Source: Candidatus Odyssella thessalonicensis (GTDB taxonomy: Bacteria > Pseudomonadota > Alphaproteobacteria > Bin65). Taken from it: 6,137 nt of DNA. The notes below the pieces were generated by a model. That model was given only the letters and a program-made list of their open reading frames with translations. It was not told where the DNA came from and did not search any database. The stretch's first letter is position 1. Every line of letters begins with the position of its first letter. The position numbers and the translations under genes are program-made. The stretch covers positions 1 to 6,137 of the forward strand of contig SBBV01000290.1 of assembly GCA_005240015.1 (NCBI GenBank). Reading direction: 5' to 3'. Shown here in pieces: positions 1 through 5,977 of the stretch.

Positions 1-888
1 ATGCTGATCGGCGTGGCGCTGGGCTGGGGCCTCAACTGGCCGGCGATGAAGCTGATCGTGGGCGAGGTGCCGCTCTGGCAGTTCCGGGCGGTGACCGGCG
101 TCGGCGGCGCGCTGCTCTTGCTCGCCTTGGCGCGCCTCGTGCGCCAGCGCCTCGCGATCCCGCGCGAGCAGATCGTGCCGCTGGTGGCGGCGGCGTTCTT
201 CAACGTCACCTCGTGGTTCGTCTTGATCGCCTATGGCGTGAAGCTCATGGCCTCGGGCCACGCCTCGATCCTCGGCTTCACCATGCCGATCTGGGCGGCC
301 GTGATCGGCATGGCGGCGCTGGGCGAGCGGATGAGCGCGCGCCGCTTCGCCTCGCTGGCGCTCGGCGCGGCCGGCGTGGCCGTGCTGCTCTCGCACGATT
401 TCAAAGCGCTCGGCGCGAGCCCGCTCGGCGCCGCGATCGTGCTCGCCGGCGCCTTCAACTGGGCGATCGGCGTGCACATCCAGAAGCGCGTGAAGTGGAA
501 GCTCGAACCGCTCGCGCTGGCGGGCTGGCAGGTGGCGCTCGGCACGTTGCCGATCATCGTGATCGCGCTCGTCACTGAACCGTTCGTCTATCACCGCGCA
601 AGCTGGCCGGTGCTCGGCGCTTCGATCTATCTCGTCTGCCTCGCGCTGGCCTTCTGCTACTACGCCTGGTTCCAGGTCGTGCGCATTTTCCCGACCCACA
701 TCTCGGCGATCGGCAGTCTGCTCGTGCCGATCGTCGGCGTGGGAAGCTCCTCGCTGCTCCTCGGCGAGCCCTTTGGCTGGCGCGAGGTGGCGGCGCTCGT
801 CCTCGTCGTGGGCGCGGTTGCGCTCGTTCTCATCCAGCCGCCCGAGCGCGCGCCCGTGGCCGCGACTGCCGGCGCGCAGTCCGACTAA
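1..888 (+). CDS. EamA/DMT-family transporter, probably 5'-partial
   Basis: This is an inner-membrane protein of the drug/metabolite transporter (DMT) superfamily with two EamA repeats, at about residues 1-131 and 140-278. It is almost entirely hydrophobic helices with short charged loops. The family exports or takes up small metabolites such as amino acids; the substrate cannot be read from sequence. Visible hallmarks are WGLNWPAMK near the N-terminus, PLWQFRA after helix 1, and LLGEPFGWREV before the last helix, which is the usual end of the second EamA repeat. Aligned without gaps to the next gene, it lacks about 11 residues ahead of the first WG, so helix 1 is short and the in-frame ATG at position 1 is probably internal, with the true start outside the window. 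It ends in TAA, 13 bp before the neighbouring paralogue, so the two are probably one operon. Family call is confident; substrate and start are unknown. Confidence 0.88.
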   Translation: MLIGVALGWGLNWPAMKLIVGEVPLWQFRAVTGVGGALLLLALARLVRQRLAIPREQIVPLVAAAFFNVTSWFVLIAYGVKLMASGHASILGFTMPIWAAVIGMAALGERMSARRFASLALGAAGVAVLLSHDFKALGASPLGAAIVLAGAFNWAIGVHIQKRVKWKLEPLALAGWQVALGTLPIIVIALVTEPFVYHRASWPVLGASIYLVCLALAFCYYAWFQVVRIFPTHISAIGSLLVPIVGVGSSSLLLGEPFGWREVAALVLVVGAVALVLIQPPERAPVAATAGAQSD

Positions 889-901
889 GGCGGGGCGACC
901 G

Positions 902-1798
902 ATGCAGGCCCGCGCCCTTATCCCGCCCTGGATCTGGCTGGTGCTGCTCTGGCTGGTCTGGGGCACGAGCTGGCCGGCGATGCGCACGGTGTTCCTCGAA
1001 ATGCCGGTGTGGCAGTTCCGGGCGCTCACCTGCCTGATCGGAGGAGTCGCGCTGCTGGGCATGGCCAAGCTCGCCGGCGGCAACCTCCGCCTCGCGCGCG
1101 AGGATTGGCTGCCACTGCTGCTCGCCAGTGTCTTCAACATGACGACCTGGCACGTCACCTCGGGCTACGGCCTCACCATGATCGGCGCCGGGCACGCCGC
1201 GGTGGTGTGCTACACGCTGCCGATCTGGACCGCGCTCTTGGGCGCGGTCTTGCTGAAGGAGCGGCTCACCGCACGGGTCTTCGCCGGCCTCGTGCTCGGC
1301 ATGGGCGGCGTCGCCGTGCTGGCTTCGCACGACTTTGCCGCGCTCGGTGCCGATCCGCTCGGCCTCGCCTTCGTGCTGGCCGCGGCGGTAAGCTGGGGCA
1401 TCGGCACGGTGCTGATCAAGCGCCGCGCCTGGTCGGCCGGCATGAACGCGCTTGCCGGCTGGCAATTGCTGATGGCCGCGGCGCCGATCGGCCTCATCGC
1501 GCTGCTGACCGAGCGCTTCACCTTGCACGAGGCGAGCGGCGCGGCGGTCCTTTCCGCGTTCTACATCCTGTTGCTCGGCGTGATCGCGGGCTATGCGCTC
1601 TGGTTCAAGGTGGTGAGCCTGTTCCCGGCGACGGTGGCATCGATCGGGGCCCTGGTGACGCCGGTGATCGGCATGGCGAGCAGCGCCATTCTGCTCGGCG
1701 AGCCGATCGGCTGGCGCGAAGTGGTGGCTCTCGCCCTCGTGCTCTCGGCCGTGGCGCTCGTGATCTTCCGCCCGGCCCCGCAGCCCGCCGCGGCGTAG
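902..1798 (+). CDS. EamA/DMT-family transporter, tandem paralogue
   Basis: This 298-residue inner-membrane transporter has two EamA repeats (about residues 12-142 and 152-290) and roughly ten predicted helices. The start at 902 is preferred over an open frame reaching back to 773, because that extension overlaps the preceding gene and reads as non-hydrophobic Arg/Ser-rich sequence. A GGGG stretch (892-895) lies 6 nt before the ATG, with AAGG a little further upstream. Shared blocks with the upstream gene include WPAM, VWQFRAL versus LWQFRAV, SHDF-ALGA-PLG, and LLGEP-GWREV-AL. The two align end to end without gaps, which indicates an old tandem duplication followed by clear divergence. The substrate is unknown. 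The two products might act independently or as a pair; nothing in the sequence decides this. A strong hairpin and repeat pair lie immediately downstream. Confidence 0.92.
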   Translation: MQARALIPPWIWLVLLWLVWGTSWPAMRTVFLEMPVWQFRALTCLIGGVALLGMAKLAGGNLRLAREDWLPLLLASVFNMTTWHVTSGYGLTMIGAGHAAVVCYTLPIWTALLGAVLLKERLTARVFAGLVLGMGGVAVLASHDFAALGADPLGLAFVLAAAVSWGIGTVLIKRRAWSAGMNALAGWQLLMAAAPIGLIALLTERFTLHEASGAAVLSAFYILLLGVIAGYALWFKVVSLFPATVASIGALVTPVIGMASSAILLGEPIGWREVVALALVLSAVALVIFRPAPQPAAA

Positions 1799-1801
1799 CG
1801 A

Positions 1802-1857
1802 ATCCTTCAAGGCCCTGCGAACGCCGAGTGGCGTTCGCAGGGCACCTCAGGATGAGG
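1802..1857 (+). repeat. 56-bp palindromic intergenic repeat, copy A
   Basis: This 56-bp element begins ATCCTTCAAGG and ends CACCTCAGGATGAGG. Its core folds as a perfect 14-bp stem (1812-1825 with 1830-1843) around the loop GAGT. Its reverse complement matches copy B (1880-1935) at about 45 of 56 positions by hand alignment without gaps, and the outer 16 bases next to the spacer are identical. The CCTCATCCTGAGG and CGAAGGAT ends resemble REP-like palindromes that I know as abundant in Hyphomicrobiales intergenic regions; that family link is recalled, not searched. It lies 3 bp after the stop of the second EamA gene. Confidence 0.8.
1812..1843 (+). terminator. Strong hairpin between convergent genes, possible terminator
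   Basis: A perfect 14-bp GC-rich stem (1812-1825 / 1830-1843) with the tetraloop GAGT sits 13 bp past the stop codon of the second EamA gene. No T-tract follows on either strand, so it is not a canonical intrinsic terminator. It lies inside repeat copy A and between convergent transcription units (EamA genes rightward, panC leftward), where it could stop or stabilise both transcripts. Terminator function is inference. Confidence 0.45.
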
Positions 1858-1879
1858 CTTGGTTGGCATGCAGCAAAAT

Positions 1880-1935
1880 CCTCATCCTGAGGTGCGAGGC
1901 GAACGCGCCTTCGCGCTCGCCGAGCCTCGAAGGAT
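1880..1935 (-). repeat. 56-bp palindromic intergenic repeat, copy B (inverted)
   Basis: This is the second copy of the 56-bp element, in the opposite orientation to copy A and separated from it by 22 bp. It begins CCTCATCCTGAGGTG and ends CCTCGAAGGAT. Its own core folds as a 10-bp stem with one mismatch (1898-1907 with 1912-1921) around the loop CCTT. The core stem differs from copy A while pairing is largely kept, which suggests selection on hairpin structure or independent insertion of two family members. It ends 35 bp before the panC stop codon. Confidence 0.8.
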
Positions 1936-1970
1936 GGATCCGCGCAAGGCTTTGCCGGATGAGAACGCGG

Positions 1971-2822
1971 TTATCGCGGAATCGCCGCGACGTTGTCGAT
2001 GAGCCGCACCGCGCCGAGCTTCGCGGCGGCGAGCACGCGGCCGGGGCGGTCGAGCGTCGCGAGCGGCGCGAGCGTGGCCGCGTCGACGAGCGCGAGATAA
2101 TCGACGGCGGCGAAGCCGGCTTTGAGCAGCGCGGCTGTGGCCGCCTCGATCGTGGCGTCGAGGTCGTGCCCTTCGCGCGCGGCCGCCGCGACGCCGGTGA
2201 TCGCGCGATAGAGCGCGGGCGCCACCTTGCGCTCGGTCTCGCTGAGATAGGCGTTGCGCGAGGAGAGCGCCAAGCCGTCCGCGTCGCGCACGGTGGGGCA
2301 GCCGACGATCTCGACCGGGATGTCGAGGTCGCGCACCATGCGCTTCACCGATTGGAGCTGCTGGTAGTCCTTCTCGCCGAAGAAGGCCTTGTCGGCCATC
2401 GCCTGGAGCAGCAGCTTCGTCACCACCGTGGCGACGCCGGCGAAATGGCCGGGGCGCGCTTCGCCCTCCCAGCGGTCGGTGACGCCGACGAGCGACACGG
2501 TCGTCGCGAAACCCTCGGCGTACATCTCGCTCAGCGGCGGCGCGAACAGAAGATCGCAGCCGACCGCGTCGAGCAGCGTGCGGTCCTGCTCTTCCTGGCG
2601 CGGATAGCGCGCGAAATCCTCGCGTGGCCCGAACTGCTTGGGGTTCACGAAGATGGTCGCGATGCTGCGCCGGCAGTGGGTGCGCGCCGCCTCGACCAGC
2701 GAGATGTGGCCCCGATGCAGCGCGCCCATCGTCGGCACGAGGCCCACGCTCTCGCCGGCACGCCGCCACGCCGCCACGGCGGCGCGGAGCTCGGCGACGC
2801 TGCGCACGGTTTTGAGCGCCAT
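1971..2822 (-). CDS. panC: Pantothenate synthetase (pantoate--beta-alanine ligase)
   Basis: PanC is cytosolic and joins pantoate and beta-alanine using ATP (to AMP and PPi), the last step of vitamin B5 synthesis and the entry to coenzyme A. The 283-residue protein has the normal family length and all the hallmark motifs. These are PTMGALHRGH at 30-39 (the HIGH-like nucleotide-binding loop), VNPKQF at 59-64, HFAGVATVVTKL at about 126-137, GEKDYQQ at 149-155, and LSSRN at 186-190 (the KMSKS-equivalent loop). The frame stays open far upstream through the kinase gene, but the ATG at 2822 gives the family's usual N-terminus (MALKTVRSVAELR). It lies 2 bp after the kinase stop (TGA-GC-ATG). The Shine-Dalgarno is weak, so translational coupling to the kinase is likely. 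Neither panB nor panD, common partners elsewhere, is in the window. Confidence 0.97.
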   Translation of the reverse strand: MALKTVRSVAELRAAVAAWRRAGESVGLVPTMGALHRGHISLVEAARTHCRRSIATIFVNPKQFGPREDFARYPRQEEQDRTLLDAVGCDLLFAPPLSEMYAEGFATTVSLVGVTDRWEGEARPGHFAGVATVVTKLLLQAMADKAFFGEKDYQQLQSVKRMVRDLDIPVEIVGCPTVRDADGLALSSRNAYLSETERKVAPALYRAITGVAAAAREGHDLDATIEAATAALLKAGFAAVDYLALVDAATLAPLATLDRPGRVLAAAKLGAVRLIDNVAAIPR

Positions 2823-2824
2823 GC

Positions 2825-4225
2825 TCACGCCCGGGGCAGCTCGATGCGGAAATGCGCGCCGCCTGTGCCATCGACCAGCCGCACGCTGCCGTGATGCGCC
2901 TGCACGAGATCGCGCACGATCGCGAGGCCGAGGCCCGTGCCCCCTTTGCGCGCCGCCGCGAACGGCTCGAACAGGCGCGCGCGCACCTCGGGCGGCAGGC
3001 CGGGCCCGTCGTCGGCGATGTCGATCACGGCGCCCTTCACGCCCGGGGGCAGCGGCCGCGCGGCGCGTACGGTCACGGTCTTTGCGCCGACCTGTATCGC
3101 GTTGCGCATGAGGTTCGTCACGATGCGCTCGAAAGCGGCGCGGTCGGCCTTGAGCGGGAACGGGCGCGGCACCTCGTTGACGTGCTTGGCGTCGGGTGCG
3201 CCCGGCGCGAGCGCCTGGATGGCCTCGTCGACCAGGGCCGCGAAGTCGAATTCCGTGATCTCGAGCTCGTGCTCCTGTCCGCGCGCGTATTCGAGCGTCT
3301 GCGCGCAGAGGTCTACGGCGCGGTCGATCGCGCGCACGAGCGTCGGCGCCACGCGGCGCACGCCGGGGTCGGCGCTGTCGGCGATGCGGTCGGAGACGAG
3401 TTGGGCCGAAGAGAGCGCGTTGCGCAGATCGTGATTGATCTTGGTGACGGCCGCGCCCAGCGCGGCCAAGTGCTCGCGCTGGCGCAGCGCCTGACGCAGG
3501 CCCAGCTGCATGTCGCGCAGCTCGCGCTCGGCGAAGCCGAGCTCGTCGCCGCGCCCGGATGGCTTCATGAGGCGCGCCGTGTCCTCGGGCGCGTCGCGGA
3601 ACGTCGCCATGTTCTCGGTGAGCCGGCGCAGCGGCCGCACCAGCAGCCAGTGCAGCGAGAGATAGACGAGGCAGGCCGCGAACAGCGAGATGATCACCGA
3701 GAGCACGAGGATGCGCCCCGAATACGAGATCATGTCGCGGGTGAGCGGCTGCTCGTTGATGAACACTTCGAGCAGCACGCCGCCGTCCTGCGGCGACAGA
3801 TCGATGACGCGGACCGGGCCGGCTTTCGGCGCGAGCAGCGTGGCGAGCGCGTTCCAGATCAGGGTGAAGAATCCGGCTTCGCGCAGATCGTAGGTGGCGT
3901 CGATGCGCTCGGGGACCTCGCCCAGCGCCACGCGGCGCGGCTGGCCGGCCTGAAAGCGGATCACCCCCAGCGCGCGCGTGTGGCCGAGCAGCTTGCCCTC
4001 GAGCTCGGGGCTGATCGCGGTTTTGGCCTCGGTGGCGGCGTCGATCGCGAGCGTGGCGAGATGCGCATCGGCGATGGTGTCGCGCAGCGCCTGCAGGCGA
4101 TAGCGCGCGATCGAAGGCACGTAGATCAGCACCTCCGCCAGCATGACGAAGACAATGGTCCACAGCAGCAGCCGCGTGGTGAGACTGCTTCGGATGGACG
4201 GCAGACGGGGAGCTGCGGCGGGCAT
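2825..4225 (-). CDS. Membrane sensor histidine kinase, orphan
   Basis: A 466-residue inner-membrane sensor kinase. Helix 1 spans about residues 17-38, followed by a presumably periplasmic sensor segment of about 130 residues with no domain I recognise. Helix 2 is at about 172-195 and a HAMP-like linker at about 196-250 (RPLRRL and DELG are visible). The dimerisation/phospho-acceptor region has His265 in KINHDLRNAL, an Asp-following variant that is not the common SHELRTPL. The ATP-binding domain has an N box (NLMRNAIQVG, 371-380), G1 (DDGPGL, 405-410), F box (LFEPF, 418-422) and G2 (GGTGLGLA, 428-435), so catalysis looks intact. The ATG at 4225 has GAGG (4233-4236) 7 nt upstream. No response regulator is adjacent. 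It is followed after 2 bp by panC. The signal sensed and the partner are unknown. Confidence 0.93.
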   Translation of the reverse strand: MPAAAPRLPSIRSSLTTRLLLWTIVFVMLAEVLIYVPSIARYRLQALRDTIADAHLATLAIDAATEAKTAISPELEGKLLGHTRALGVIRFQAGQPRRVALGEVPERIDATYDLREAGFFTLIWNALATLLAPKAGPVRVIDLSPQDGGVLLEVFINEQPLTRDMISYSGRILVLSVIISLFAACLVYLSLHWLLVRPLRRLTENMATFRDAPEDTARLMKPSGRGDELGFAERELRDMQLGLRQALRQREHLAALGAAVTKINHDLRNALSSAQLVSDRIADSADPGVRRVAPTLVRAIDRAVDLCAQTLEYARGQEHELEITEFDFAALVDEAIQALAPGAPDAKHVNEVPRPFPLKADRAAFERIVTNLMRNAIQVGAKTVTVRAARPLPPGVKGAVIDIADDGPGLPPEVRARLFEPFAAARKGGTGLGLAIVRDLVQAHHGSVRLVDGTGGAHFRIELPRA

Positions 4226-4247
4226 CCGGTATCCTCAGGATGCCGAC

Positions 4248-4276
4248 TATATAGGGACAGCCGCCGCCCGCGTCAC
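4248..4276 (-). promoter_or_regulatory. Candidate promoter for the kinase-panC unit
   Basis: On the minus strand GTGACG (4271-4276) and TATATA (4248-4253) are separated by 17 bp, a sigma70-like arrangement with imperfect boxes. A start about 7 bp past the -10 box would give a leader of about 16 nt containing the GAGG ribosome-binding site. It lies in the 58-bp gap after the TVP38-like gene, so the kinase could also be reached by read-through from that gene. Confidence 0.35.
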
Positions 4277-4283
4277 TTGGGCC

Positions 4284-5036
4284 CTAGCTCTTTCGGTTTC
4301 CCTTCCACCACCGGACGACGACCGGCAGCAGCGCGAGCAGCGCGAGGCCGAGGATCGGCAGCAGGATGTTCCATTGGAAGATGATCTTGAGATCGGGCTT
4401 CTCGCCGCGGTCGAGCAGCGTGCCGAGGCCGCTGCCGACGCTGGCGAACACGAAGCCGCCGGGAATGATGCCGATGAAGGTGGCGGCGGCGAAGCTGCGG
4501 AGACTGACGCCGCAGAAGGCGGGCACGAGGTTCACGAGCCAGAACGGGAAGATCGGTACCAGGCGCAGCGCCAAGAGATAGCTGAACGCGTTGCGGCGGA
4601 AGCCGTCCTCCATGCGCCGGATCGTGGAGCCGGCGCGCGCGCGGAGGAAATCGGCGAGCGCCGTGCGTGCGGCAAGGAACACGGCAATGGCGCCGATGGT
4701 GGCGCCGATCACGCTCGCGGCGGTGCCAAGCCAGAGGCCGAACAGGTAGCCGCCGACGATGGTGGCGAGTGCTCCGCCCGGGATCGAGAACGCCGTCATC
4801 AGCGCATAGCCGCCGGCATACGCAATCGCGGCCACCGTGCCCCAGCGCCCGACCCAGTCCATGAGCATGCCGCGATGGACGCGGATCGTCTCGAACGAGA
4901 CGTAGCGATGCCAGCCGAGCGCGAAGAAGGCCACGAGCCCGGCGCAGAGGATTCCGAGCGGCAGCAACCTCAGCCAGAGCGGCCGGGCTTTTTGGGCGGG
5001 CAGCGCACCGCGTGCGGGGTCATGGTCGGCGGACAT
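4284..5036 (-). CDS. TVP38/TMEM64-family (VTT/SNARE-associated) membrane protein
   Basis: A 250-residue polytopic inner-membrane protein of the TVP38/TMEM64 group, related to DedA. After a short charged N-terminus, helix 1 covers about residues 20-41. The VTT domain (about 75-195) shows the re-entrant signature FSIPGGAL (83-90), IVGGYLFG (93-100), GATIGA (111-116), and LRLVPIFPFWLVN (157-169) followed by GIIPGGFVFASVG (189-201). A last helix at about 221-241 ends in a basic tail (WWKGNRKS). Relatives are linked to phospholipid handling, scramblase-like activity and membrane homeostasis; the specific function here is not readable. The ATG at 5036 has AAAGGA close upstream with an unusually short 3-nt gap. 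The gene diverges from rpmH and points toward the kinase-panC pair, with 58 bp between it and the kinase. Confidence 0.93.
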   Translation of the reverse strand: MSADHDPARGALPAQKARPLWLRLLPLGILCAGLVAFFALGWHRYVSFETIRVHRGMLMDWVGRWGTVAAIAYAGGYALMTAFSIPGGALATIVGGYLFGLWLGTAASVIGATIGAIAVFLAARTALADFLRARAGSTIRRMEDGFRRNAFSYLLALRLVPIFPFWLVNLVPAFCGVSLRSFAAATFIGIIPGGFVFASVGSGLGTLLDRGEKPDLKIIFQWNILLPILGLALLALLPVVVRWWKGNRKS

Positions 5037-5131
5037 GGGTCCTTTCTCTCTCTACCGCAAACCCCCGCATCGGTCGGCAAGGCTAGCACGCGGGCCGGCC
5101 AGGGCCGCATTAACGCTTTGTCATGCGGGAT

Positions 5132-5145
5132 TCACGCTCGCGTGA
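5132..5145. promoter_or_regulatory. 14-bp palindrome, possible operator
   Basis: TCACGC-TC-GCGTGA is a perfect inverted repeat with 6-bp arms and a 2-bp centre. The centre is too tight for an RNA hairpin, so a dimeric DNA-binding protein site is the more natural reading. It lies about 96 bp upstream of the TVP38-like start and about 100 bp upstream of the rightward promoter candidate. In GC-rich DNA a palindrome of this size can arise by chance. Confidence 0.25.
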
Positions 5146-5245
5146 CGCGGGGGGAGCGGCTCGGCCTGCCGCACTAGGTCGTTTGCCGGCCGCCAAGCCC
5201 TTGGCAGAAGCCAAGACTTTGGCCGCGCCCAACCCTTTGGCCACA

Positions 5246-5275
5246 TTGACTTGGCCGAAGCGCCCCCCGTATAGA
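5246..5275 (+). promoter_or_regulatory. Candidate sigma70-type promoter for rpmH-rnpA-yidD
   Basis: TTGACT (5246-5251) and TATAGA (5270-5275) are spaced by 18 bp, both near the sigma70 consensus and oriented toward rpmH. The start would fall near 5282, giving a leader of about 115 nt. It stands out in otherwise GC-rich DNA. A weaker alternative, TTTTCG (5347-5352) and TATATC (5370-5375) spaced by 17 bp, lies closer to the gene. Confidence 0.55.
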
Positions 5276-5307
5276 GGCGCCGCCTAGCGCGTTTCCCACG
5301 AAACCGG

Positions 5308-5339
5308 ATCGCGATTCCCTGCGCCAGCGGGGACGCGAT
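5308..5339 (+). other. Hairpin in the presumed rpmH leader
   Basis: ATCGCG (5308-5313) pairs with CGCGAT (5334-5339), and after a 2-nt bulge TCCC (5316-5319) pairs with GGGA (5330-5333), leaving a 10-nt loop. If transcription starts near 5282, this fold lies about 57 nt before the rpmH start. It could be a leader element, or chance pairing in GC-rich sequence. No known riboswitch was recognised. Confidence 0.25.
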
Positions 5340-5396
5340 GCGGCTGTTTTCGTTGTGGGCGCGGGTCCCTATATCCCCGCACATCGGAGTGTTCCC

Positions 5397-5534
5397 GTGC
5401 CGAAACGGACCTACCAACCGAGCAAGCTGATCCGCAAGCGCCGCCACGGCTTTCGTGCGCGCATGGCGACCAAGGGCGGGCGCAAGGTGCTCTCGCGCCG
5501 CCGCGCCAAGGGCCGCAAGCGGCTGACGTTCTGA
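5397..5534 (+). CDS. rpmH: Large ribosomal subunit protein bL34
   Basis: A 45-residue, very basic protein beginning (M)[18 protein letters not shown] and continuing [15 protein letters not shown] to end RKRLTF. This is the complete bL34 signature, a small 50S subunit protein bound to 23S rRNA. Alphaproteobacterial L34 is typically 44 residues; here one extra residue, a proline, follows the initiator. The start is GTG at 5397, supported by GGAG at 5386-5389 with a 7-nt spacer, and no in-frame ATG precedes the conserved KRTYQPS. It is the first gene of the module, ends in TGA, and is followed after 2 bp by rnpA, the near-universal bacterial order. The promoter candidate at 5246-5275 would drive it. 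Confidence 0.97.
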   Translation: MPKRTYQPSKLIRKRRHGFRARMATKGGRKVLSRRRAKGRKRLTF

Positions 5535-5536
5535 CC

Positions 5537-5977
5537 ATGAGCGGCGCCCGGCGGGCGCTCCTCACCCTGGCGCGGCGGGCGGATTTCCTGCGCGTCGCCG
5601 GCCGGGGGACGAAATGGGCGACGGCCGGGCTGATTCTGCAGGCTTGCCCCAATCGCGCCGAGGAAAGCGCGGCGGGGGCCGGTCAATCCGGAGCAAATGT
5701 GAGCGCAACCGAAACGATCCGCGTCGGATATACGGCGAGCAAGAAGGTGGGCGGCGCCGTCGTCCGCAACCGCGCGCGCCGGCGCTTGAAGGCGCTCGCG
5801 CGCGACGTGCTCGCGCGCGAAGCGGCACCCGGCCACGACTACGTGCTGATCGCGCGCGCCGAAACCGCGACGCGCGACTACGCCGACCTCCAGAATGACT
5901 TGCGCTTCGCGCTGAAGCGGTTGCGCCTGCTCGAGCGCGCGGAGGCGTCCGTGCTTTCCGAAGGAATGCGACCTTGA
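5537..5977 (+). CDS. rnpA: Ribonuclease P protein component
   Basis: This is the protein subunit of RNase P, which with the M1-type RNA removes 5' leaders from precursor tRNAs in the cytosol. The 146-residue sequence has the N-terminal LARRADFLRVAGRG block (the substrate-leader-binding region) at about 11-24. The defining RNR motif follows at about 69-85 (KKVGGAVVRNRARRRLK), then the DYVLIAR strand at 101-107. It is longer than the usual 110-130 residues because of an Ala/Gly/Ser-rich insert at about 36-60, between the first strand and the RVGYTASKK strand; related inserts occur in alphaproteobacterial RnpA. The ATG at 5537 lies 2 bp after the rpmH stop, so translation is probably coupled. 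Its TGA overlaps the yidD start (TTGA). Confidence 0.96.
   Translation: MSGARRALLTLARRADFLRVAGRGTKWATAGLILQACPNRAEESAAGAGQSGANVSATETIRVGYTASKKVGGAVVRNRARRRLKALARDVLAREAAPGHDYVLIARAETATRDYADLQNDLRFALKRLRLLERAEASVLSEGMRP

Larger units (their letters stand above)
5037..5396. other. Divergent intergenic region (TVP38-like gene / rpmH)
   Basis: This 360-bp region has no gene I can support. From left to right it holds the 5' flank of the TVP38-like gene without a convincing leftward promoter, a 14-bp palindrome (5132-5145), a cluster of TTGGC/GCCAA half-sites (5192-5256), a rightward promoter candidate (5246-5275), a hairpin in the presumed rpmH leader (5308-5339), and the rpmH ribosome-binding site. 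I saw no DnaA boxes of the TTATNCACA type. Confidence 0.7.

Noticed and set aside
830..1810. 326-codon minus-strand frame opposite the second EamA gene, with other overlapping frames there
   Set aside because: The products are Arg/Gly/His-rich, with no hydrophobic or domain pattern. The plus-strand EamA protein explains the sequence.
1971..4163. 730-codon minus-strand frame that would fuse extra sequence to the N-terminus of PanC
   Set aside because: Only its last 283 codons are panC. The rest reads the kinase gene out of frame as low-complexity Arg/Ala sequence. PanC has its normal family N-terminus at 2822.
4230..4242. ATCCTCAGGAT upstream of the kinase as a fragment of the 56-bp repeat
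   Set aside because: It shares only about ten bases with the repeat end and has no matching core or second end. The GAGG within it is adequately explained as the ribosome-binding site.
2852..4384. 510-codon open frame on the plus strand opposite the kinase gene
   Set aside because: It is the antisense shadow of a gene with GC-rich third positions. The translation is Arg/Ala/His/Glu-rich without any recognisable domain, while the minus strand encodes a complete kinase.
4143..5177. 344-codon plus-strand frame opposite the TVP38-like gene
   Set aside because: The translation is Glu/Arg/Ala-rich without domain features and covers a clear membrane-protein gene on the other strand.
5281..5316. 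Resemblance of the GCGTTTCCCACGAAACCGGATCG-like stretch to another rhizobial intergenic repeat
   Set aside because: The match is from memory and partial, with no second arm closing a palindrome, so I do not call it.
5037..5396. Possible chromosomal origin next to rpmH
   Set aside because: In some bacteria dnaA and oriC lie near rpmH, but I see no DnaA boxes, AT-rich unwinding region or dnaA gene here, and alphaproteobacterial origins are usually elsewhere.
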